The translations under genes were made by a program, and so were the position numbers. From an uncultured Rubrobacteraceae bacterium (lineage in GTDB: Bacteria > Actinomycetota > Rubrobacteria > Rubrobacterales > Rubrobacteraceae): a stretch of DNA of 7,458 nucleotides. A model generated the notes under the pieces. It was not told where the DNA came from. It did not search any database and saw only the letters and a program-made list of their open reading frames with translations. This document shows positions 1-3,933 of the stretch, in pieces (positions within the stretch are counted from its first letter, which is position 1; each line of letters begins with the position of its first letter). The stretch spans positions 1-7,458 of the forward strand of contig CADCUW010000112.1 in assembly GCA_902805985.1 (NCBI GenBank), written 5' to 3'.

Positions 1-862
1 CGTGCCCCGGCAGGCGCCGGAGCACCCCCCCTGACTTTCCCCCGGTGGCGGGGCCCTGCCTTGCCACCCGAACCTCCTCGATCCCGAGAAGGAAGGAGGT
101 AACCTCCTCGTTCACCTCCTCGGCCTCCTCGATGAAAACCAGGTGCCCGGCTCCCTCGAGGACGCGCAGCCGCGAGCGGGGGACGGCCCGATCCAAGGCG
201 CGGGCGTTGGCGACGGGCACCAGACGGTCGTCGGAGCCGTGGATCACGAGGGTCGGCGCGTCGATGCCCCGGACCCTGCCCGAGGCGTCGAAGTTGGTCC
301 CCGCTTCGGCTTGCCGAAGGTAAGAGGAGAGCGACGGCGAGCAGGCGAGGCGGTTCGCCACGATCCGATCGAACTCGCCGTGGTGCTCGGCGCGGTACCG
401 GGCGGAGGTGGCCGCCTTCAGGCCCCTGCGCACGGTCCCTTCGGGGCTGAAGGAGCCCACCCCGAACATCGCCGCCAGCGCCCGTGCGGACATCCTCTCG
501 CCCCCCCGGCCACCGTAGCTGGTGCTGATCAGCACCAGCCGGTCCACAAGGTCGGGCCTCGTGAGCGCCAGCTCCTGGGCCACGAAGCCGCCCAGCGATG
601 TGCCCAGGACGTGGGCCCTGCCCGTGCCGAGGCGATCCAGCAACGCGGCGGCGTCCCGGGCAAGTTCCGTGACGCCTTGTTCTCGGTCGCGGGGAGCCCT
701 GAGGTCGAAGGTCACCGTGCGGAAGCGGCGCGAGAGCGCGGGTACCTGCTTGAAGAAGCCCCACGGCCCGAAGCCGAGCCCTGGGAGCAGCAGCAGCGTG
801 GGACCGTCCCCGTGGACCTCGTATTCGATGGTCGAGCTGTCGGCGGCGGGCGTGATTGGCAC
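1..862 (-). CDS. Alpha/beta hydrolase fold protein (3' end outside the window)
   Basis: This is a soluble esterase/lactonase-type alpha/beta hydrolase; the substrate cannot be told. The reading frame is open for 287 codons from a GTG start at 862-860 and runs off the left edge. It begins MPITPAADSSTIEYEVHG. Visible family marks are the oxyanion-loop strand LLLLPGLGFG (about residues 23-32), the nucleophile elbow GTSLGG with Ser89, the acid loop GSDDRLVP (Asp212 likely catalytic) and GAGH with His240, so the triad is complete. A cap of roughly residues 118-195 lies between strands, as in enol-lactonase and 2-hydroxymuconate-hydrolase relatives. The fold is complete near residue 260. A Gly/Arg-rich tail continues for at least 27 more residues, which is longer than usual. 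No signal peptide is seen, so it should be cytoplasmic. No Shine-Dalgarno precedes the GTG, and a TANNNT box lies exactly 7 nt upstream, which suggests a leaderless mRNA. It is divergent from the small gene at 989. Confidence 0.9.
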   Translation of the reverse strand, partial: MPITPAADSSTIEYEVHGDGPTLLLLPGLGFGPWGFFKQVPALSRRFRTVTFDLRAPRDREQGVTELARDAAALLDRLGTGRAHVLGTSLGGFVAQELALTRPDLVDRLVLISTSYGGRGGERMSARALAAMFGVGSFSPEGTVRRGLKAATSARYRAEHHGEFDRIVANRLACSPSLSSYLRQAEAGTNFDASGRVRGIDAPTLVIHGSDDRLVPVANARALDRAVPRSRLRVLEGAGHLVFIEEAEEVNEEVTSFLLGIEEVRVARQGPATGGKSGGVLRRLPGH

Positions 863-869
863 AGCGCAG

Positions 870-895
870 AGTCTACCGTGCCGGTGCCGATTGTA
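870..895 (-). promoter_or_regulatory. Candidate promoter boxes of the hydrolase gene
   Basis: On the minus strand TAGACT lies at 875-870, leaving exactly 7 nt before the GTG start. That is the arrangement of actinobacterial leaderless transcripts, which begin at the start codon. A second box, TACAAT, lies at 895-890 and would give a leader of about 20 nt without a ribosome binding site. Neither has a convincing -35 at 17-18 bp. The boxes are seen directly; their use is inferred. Confidence 0.35.
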
Positions 896-911
896 GCGAT
901 GCGCCGGTGCC
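880..911. repeat. 9-bp direct repeat GCCGGTGCC, two copies
   Basis: GCCGGTGCC occurs at 880-888 and again at 903-911, a period of 23 bp or about two helical turns. The copies flank the TACAAT box of the leftward hydrolase promoter, inside the intergenic region shared with the rightward gene. The geometry would suit two half-sites bound on one face of the helix, but the motif is GC-rich and could recur by chance. Confidence 0.35.
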
Positions 912-946
912 AAGAAGAACAGGGAGCTCTGTAAACTCTTTTGGGC

Positions 947-952
947 GATAAT
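947..952 (+). promoter_or_regulatory. Candidate -10 box for the OB-fold-like gene
   Basis: GATAAT is an AT-rich hexamer in GC-rich surroundings. It would place transcription initiation near 959 and give a leader of about 30 nt that contains the ribosome binding site at 974-982. No recognisable -35 is present. This position argues for the GTG start at 989 over the upstream TTG (941) and ATG (953), which would lie at or before the transcription start. Confidence 0.35.
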
Positions 953-988
953 ATGAGAACTTGCGGGCGAGGGAAAGGCGGGTGCGCG

Positions 989-1237
989 GTGAGTGAAGAT
1001 ATACAGGTCAGGGGAGTGATCCAAGGGCTCGAGGCCACGAGCTTCCAGTACGGGACCCACGGATTGTACAGCGAAGATGGGGAACTTCTGTACGCCCTGC
1101 GCAGCGACACCGTTCGGCTAGACGACCACGCTGGGGAATCCGTCCACCTCCACGGTACCCCGGACGCCGACCACGCCACGGGCGACGCCGAAGGCGGTCC
1201 GGGGCTCCTGAACGTTACCGGGGTTCACGGACTTTAA
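989..1237 (+). CDS. Small OB-fold-like hypothetical protein
   Basis: This encodes 82 residues from a GTG start. AAAGGCGGG at 974-982 is a near-consensus ribosome binding site 6 nt upstream. In-frame TTG (941) and ATG (953) lack such a site. The protein has the alternation of short strands and conserved turns seen in small actinobacterial OB-fold-like proteins. A first strand VRGVIQGLE is followed by the central segment SFQYGTHGLYSEDGELLYAL, a strand around VHLHGTP and a closing EGGPGLLNVTGV. The pattern resembles stand-alone nucleic-acid or ligand-binding OB domains, but I recognise it only by general similarity and cannot name a ligand. There is no signal peptide and no Cys/His metal site. 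It is divergent from the hydrolase and followed by a gene-free stretch, so it is probably monocistronic. Confidence 0.7.
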   Translation: MSEDIQVRGVIQGLEATSFQYGTHGLYSEDGELLYALRSDTVRLDDHAGESVHLHGTPDADHATGDAEGGPGLLNVTGVHGL

Positions 1238-1627
1238 CCCCAGCGCCAAGCTCTCCACGCGCTCGGCTATCGCAACATGCTGCATCCCGTCCATGGGCCC
1301 CTACAACCGCTTGATGGTAAGGGCAGATTCCCCGCTAAGCCTGTAACATTCAGGCCATGAAAGAGACGACGAGCGGCCGATACCGTGGCGAACGTGCTGA
1401 AGGAGCACGGGTGCCTGCTTCCCCCTCCCGTCACCGCGATGCATCACACGGTACCAACGGGATCGGTGGTGGGCGCGGTGGCGCCGTCTGCGGCGTCGTC
1501 CGATCTACGGTGACCCCGGCGGGACCCGGGGGCTTCTGGGATGCCGCCGCGTGCGTGCCCGGCCCTCCCCTGCCGGACGGTCTAGGCCCTCGAAGGGGCG
1601 GGGGGGGCCTGACGCAGGGGGTGTTCG
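1238..1627. other. Gene-free interval with no complete gene
   Basis: These 390 bp lie between the OB-fold-like gene and the winged-helix-like gene. Apart from a possible transposase relic (1330-1440), I see no supported gene, no RNA gene and no terminator. A 95-codon frame from 1357 is Gly/Arg/Pro-rich, lacks a ribosome binding site and looks non-coding. The segment 1560-1620 is a very G-rich tract that includes a run of eight G residues. Confidence 0.5.
1330..1440 (+). pseudogene. Possible relic of an rve-type (DDE) transposase/integrase
   Basis: The frame through 1376-1408 reads DTVANVLKEHG, followed by a Pro-rich piece. This resembles the segment just before the catalytic core in integrase-core (rve) transposases, where xTIANVLKEHGxxPAPER is a familiar pattern. 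Upstream, another frame gives a short HSGHE stretch that could be the preceding 'LGHxV' piece, so a frameshift as well as stops would be needed. No DDE residues and no further homology are visible on either side. The resemblance covers only about 11-20 residues, so chance remains possible. Confidence 0.3.
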
Positions 1628-2002
1628 GTGAGCGTAGGGGGTGAAGTGGACGAGGCGGGAAACGTAAGGCTCAGGGAAGAAGCCAAGGAGCTGTTACGGG
1701 CGGCGCACGAGCGGCAGGCGGTCACTTGGGGGAAGGGGGCGGTTCAAGTGTACATCCAGGCGGAGCAGGGAGGGCGCGGCCTGGTTCCCGACGGGCCACG
1801 CCTCGCCGCACTGGTGGACTACATGGAGGTCGTGGGGTGGGTCGAAGCGGACCCGTTCGCGCGAGACGCGGTAGAGGCCTCCGCTCGCCGGATCACCGCG
1901 CGCGGTTTGCAGGTGATCCGCGAAGGGCCGGGGTTGGGGGGCGGCTCGAGGTCCTCCGCGGGCGTTCCTGAGCCGTCGGACCGCCACACGGAGAAGCGGT
2001 AG
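1628..2002 (+). CDS. Hypothetical protein, winged-helix-like
   Basis: This encodes 124 residues from GTG. AGGGGG at 1616-1621 sits 6 nt upstream and decides the start. Residues 12-100 alternate amphipathic helices with a central DGPRLAALVDYMEVVGWVEA and a closing RRITARGLQVIREG. The order 'helix, recognition-like helix with YME..GW, wing, ITxxGLxxI' is typical of small winged-helix proteins in actinobacteria. A DNA- or protein-binding role is therefore plausible but inferred. The last 25 residues are Gly/Ser/Arg-rich and probably disordered. No signal peptide or membrane segment is present. The next small ORF starts 13 nt after the stop, as in an operon. Confidence 0.65.
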   Translation: MSVGGEVDEAGNVRLREEAKELLRAAHERQAVTWGKGAVQVYIQAEQGGRGLVPDGPRLAALVDYMEVVGWVEADPFARDAVEASARRITARGLQVIREGPGLGGGSRSSAGVPEPSDRHTEKR

Positions 2003-2015
2003 GCGGATGGGTCGG

Positions 2016-2132
2016 GTGAGCGACACGGCGCTCGTGCGATCGGCCGATCTCCTCGACGAGGAGCTGGATGAGCCGGGCGGATCGATCGACGCTTTTGAGG
2101 ACGAAGGGGCGGTTACGCCGTGGCCCGGGTGA
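2016..2132 (+). CDS. Small acidic hypothetical protein (38 aa)
   Basis: A GTG start gives a 38-residue acidic peptide beginning MSDTALVRSADLLDEELDEP and ending VTPWPG. I chose GTG 2016 over the in-frame ATG at 2007 because AGGCGG at 2001-2006 is 9 nt from the GTG but directly abuts the ATG. It follows the preceding stop by 13 nt, so translation could be coupled. Asp/Glu make up about a third of the residues and no domain is recognisable. It might be a real small protein or a chance frame. Confidence 0.4.
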   Translation: MSDTALVRSADLLDEELDEPGGSIDAFEDEGAVTPWPG

Positions 2133-2191
2133 TCCGTACTCCTTCGCCGGTGGGGAGACTCATAATAGCGCCGAGCGGCGCGGGAATCGGC

Positions 2192-2198
2192 AAGGTGA
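2192..2198 (+). promoter_or_regulatory. Ribosome binding site of the coiled-coil gene
   Basis: AAGGTGA ends 6 nt before the GTG at 2205. It decides the start because no other good in-frame start with a comparable site is present. An AT-rich hexamer CATAAT at 2161-2166 could be the -10 box, but no -35 is evident. Confidence 0.5.
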
Positions 2199-2204
2199 AC
2201 CACC

Positions 2205-2699
2205 GTGGCTGATCCGGGGAAGGATGCCGAGGCGCGCATCGCCGCCGAGAGGGAGGCAGAGCGGGCGAGGCGGCTCGTCGCGCTGGAGAGGGAGCTGTCC
2301 GCACGGCGAGAGGACGAGGAGCGGGCCCTCATGGAGAAGCGCGGTCGCCGCGAAGCTGCGGCCCTGGCGGATCGGCTGGCGCTAGAAAGGAGGATGCTGG
2401 AAGAGAGGATAGAGGAGGACGCGCTGGCCATGAACCGCGACCTCGCCGAGCTCGAAGCCCTCCATCGCAGGCAGTCGGATGCCCTACGCCGCGCCGGTCT
2501 TCCGCTCCCAGGCGACTACTCCCTCCGTGAGGTGGTGAGCGTCCGGTGGCGGCAGTGGTTCGGGGGGCAGGGGAACCTCACCGGAACGCCCGCCGCGCAT
2601 TGGTCGTCGGAGGACGTGCCGCTCCACGAGCGCGATCCGCTGGCGCGGGTGAGACGGGAGGGGCAGCACGGGAGTGAGGGATTCTATGGTTCGCCTTAG
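2205..2699 (+). CDS. Coiled-coil hypothetical protein
   Basis: This encodes 164 residues from GTG with a good ribosome binding site. Residues 5-95 are almost entirely Ala, Arg, Glu and Leu with heptad-like spacing (for example ARRLVALERELSARREDEER and the repeats around ALADRLALERRMLEERIEED). This predicts one long charged coiled coil with a possible break near residue 80. The C-terminal 65 residues are different in character: LPLPGDYSLREVV, then a Trp/Gly-rich piece RWRQWFGGQGN and a polar tail. There is no signal peptide or membrane helix. No family is recognised. A scaffold or oligomerisation role is only an inference from composition. The next ORF overlaps its last 14 nt. Confidence 0.65.
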   Translation: MADPGKDAEARIAAEREAERARRLVALERELSARREDEERALMEKRGRREAAALADRLALERRMLEERIEEDALAMNRDLAELEALHRRQSDALRRAGLPLPGDYSLREVVSVRWRQWFGGQGNLTGTPAAHWSSEDVPLHERDPLARVRREGQHGSEGFYGSP

Positions 2700-2889
2700 G
2701 AGCCAAGTCCTTAACGTGCCCGTGGAGGTCGGTCGCGCTGGACAACACCGGTCTCGCTGGGCCGAAAGGAGGCAACTGTCGGGTGGCCGCCGTGACGCCG
2801 ATTACCCGATCCCGGCGATGGAGGGTGCGCAAGGCGAGGACCCCCGGCGGTGCCACGTAGGCGAGGTGGTTATCGAGCCCGGCCGCTGA
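2686..2889 (+). CDS. Small basic hypothetical protein (67 aa)
   Basis: An ATG at 2686 with GAGGG at 2676-2680 (5 nt gap) gives 67 residues starting MVRLRSQVLNVPVEVGRAGQ. The start overlaps the preceding gene by 14 nt, which would suit translational coupling. An in-frame GTG lies at 2674. The first 15 residues (VLNVPVEV) look protein-like, while the rest is Arg/Gly/Glu-rich and not convincing. A different frame at about 2780-2850 also has a plausible look (CRVAAVTPITRSRRWRVRKA), so the gene may be frameshifted or decayed. I recognise no family. Confidence 0.35.
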   Translation: MVRLRSQVLNVPVEVGRAGQHRSRWAERRQLSGGRRDADYPIPAMEGAQGEDPRRCHVGEVVIEPGR

Positions 2890-3079
2890 GAATAGCCTTC
2901 CGGGCCCGGCGGGCGGGTTAGGGGAAAGGCCTCGACCATCGAAAAAGGGGATTGTCAGACGCAACGAGAGGTGTGAGCGCATACAGTGGCCCCCGCATTC
3001 ATCGCCGATTCATCGTCACCGGCTACGCTGGTTCATTCGTGCGGCAAGAAGGGCGTCCCTTGGAGGGCTCCCCAGAAGC

Positions 3080-3087
3080 AAGGAGGG
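3080..3087 (+). promoter_or_regulatory. Strong ribosome binding site deciding the Gmad2 start
   Basis: AAGGAGGG is a full Shine-Dalgarno match 5 nt before the ATG at 3093. It overrides the longer frame that opens at a TTG at 2952, which has no suitably spaced site. Confidence 0.75.
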
Positions 3088-3092
3088 AAGTG

Positions 3093-3428
3093 ATGGCGCG
3101 GGACATCGACGAGGACTCCGGGCGTCCGTTCATCAAGGTCAACCACCCGGCACCCGGCGACGTGGTCGGGAACCCGGCGCACGTGGCCGGGTACGGGACC
3201 GCCTTTGAGGGGACGATCTCGCTCAGGGTCCGGGACGACGACGGGACCGTCATAGCAGAAGGCACGGCGCAGGGGGGCAGCAACGGGGTAATAGGCGAGT
3301 TCAAGGCGGACCTGGATTTCGACCGCAGGCCGAACCAGCGCCTCGGGGTCGTCGAGGCGTTCGAGGAGAGCGCGAGCGGGTCGGGCGAGGACCGTCACCT
3401 CGACAGGGTCCCCATCGTCTTCCGGTAG
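3093..3428 (+). CDS. Gmad2 immunoglobulin-like domain protein
   Basis: This encodes 111 residues from ATG. Almost the entire protein is one Gmad2-type beta-sandwich domain, the immunoglobulin-like fold found in sporulation/spore-germination-associated and cell-envelope proteins. The diagnostic order is visible. HPAPGDVVGNPAHVAGYGTA (about residues 16-35) corresponds to 'P.pG..V.sP..V.G.a..FE'. It is followed by FEGTISLRVRDDDGTVIAEG, a Gly/Ser loop, GEFKADLDF and finally VVEAFEESASGSGEDRHLDRVPIVF, matching 'v.v.e.Sa.dG.....v.vPv'. Family members usually sit behind a lipoprotein or signal peptide with other envelope domains. Here there is neither, even with the extended frame to 2952, so a cytoplasmic location or loss of an N-terminal part is possible. 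The ligand is unknown. A 25-codon ORF follows 48 nt later. Confidence 0.8.
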   Translation: MARDIDEDSGRPFIKVNHPAPGDVVGNPAHVAGYGTAFEGTISLRVRDDDGTVIAEGTAQGGSNGVIGEFKADLDFDRRPNQRLGVVEAFEESASGSGEDRHLDRVPIVFR

Positions 3429-3476
3429 CGTGGACCACCGGCGGGCGGGGACACACGAGCGAGGGAGAGGTATCGG

Positions 3477-3554
3477 ATGAGCGACAGCCAGCAAGGCGAC
3501 GTGCGGGTAGAGATCGAGCCTTTCGGCCCCGGGCCCGAGGTCAAGTTCGAATAG
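3477..3554 (+). CDS. 25-residue microprotein ORF
   Basis: An ATG is preceded by GGGAGAGG at about 3463-3470 (6 nt gap), a strong ribosome binding site. The peptide is MSDSQQGDVRVEIEPFGPGP followed by EVKFE and a TAG stop. The V-R-V-E-I-E beginning and acidic character look like the start of a beta-strand protein. It could be a genuine microprotein translated with the Gmad2 gene, or the 5' remnant of a longer gene cut when the decayed integrase segment arrived just downstream. I recognise no family. Confidence 0.4.
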   Translation: MSDSQQGDVRVEIEPFGPGPEVKFE

Positions 3555-3582
3555 CGGCCACCCGGTTGTCGCTTCCTTCTAG

Positions 3583-3921
3583 CCTGGCGAGTACCGGCGC
3601 TGGTGCCACGCGGACGAGGCGCTGGTCTAGTTCCTGGGGCCCGCCACACCCGGAGTCACGCCCGCCCTTTGAAGTCAGTTCCTGTGGCGGGCCGGGGTGC
3701 GCGACGTGCGCTTCCACGACCTCAGGCACACGTGCGCCACCCTGCTGTTCACGAAGGGCGTCCACTCAAAGATAGTCTCGGAGATGTTGGGGCACTCGAG
3801 TGTGTCGATCACGCTGGACGTCTATAGCCACGTTATCCCCGGCCTCGGGGATGCTGCGGCGTTGGCGAGGAAGGACGCGCTGGGCAGCGTTCCCGAAGTT
3901 GGCGGCGAGGAGCCCGAATAG
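3583..3921 (+). pseudogene. Tyrosine recombinase (phage-type integrase) relic, C-terminal part
   Basis: One frame gives EYRRWCHADEALV, stop, FLGPATPGVTPAL, stop, SQFLWRAGVRDVRFHDLRHT and then an open stretch to TAG 3921. This is the usual C-terminal third of a tyrosine integrase. It contains the HxxR box (FHDLRH), the LGH box (MLGHSSVSIT) and the nucleophile Tyr in LDVYSHV, spaced as in active enzymes. Both stops interrupt the homologous segment, and a further TAG lies just upstream at about 3580. The N-terminal SAM-like DNA-binding domain and the first catalytic Arg are missing. Only about 74 codons from GTG 3697 remain open, against roughly 350-400 in intact proteins. It cannot be an active recombinase. 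It ends 12 bp from the convergent stop codon of the c-di-GMP gene. Confidence 0.85.
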
Positions 3922-3933
3922 TACGAGAATGCT

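Noticed and set aside
143..934. A 263-codon plus-strand frame across the hydrolase region
   Set aside because: It is antisense to the well-supported alpha/beta hydrolase and shows Arg/Gly/Pro-rich shadow composition.
1118..1294. A 58-codon minus-strand frame beginning MDGMQHVAIAERVESLAL
   Set aside because: It reads protein-like at first but overlaps the end of the OB-fold-like gene, whose closing EGGPGLLNVTGV is far more family-like. It has no clear ribosome binding site.
1694..2431. A 245-codon minus-strand frame
   Set aside because: It is Ser/Arg-rich and antisense to two better plus-strand genes with ribosome binding sites; a typical GC-rich shadow.
2578..2982. A 134-codon minus-strand frame
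   Set aside because: It has no family features, no credible ribosome binding site, and Pro/Ala/Arg-rich shadow composition.
2952..3092. TTG-initiated 47-residue N-terminal extension of the Gmad2 protein
   Set aside because: The TTG lacks a properly spaced ribosome binding site, and the extension is neither a signal peptide nor a recognisable domain. AAGGAGGG supports ATG 3093.
3922..3933. A terminator between the convergent integrase relic and c-di-GMP gene
   Set aside because: Only 12 bp lie between the stops, and no stem-loop with a T-run is visible.
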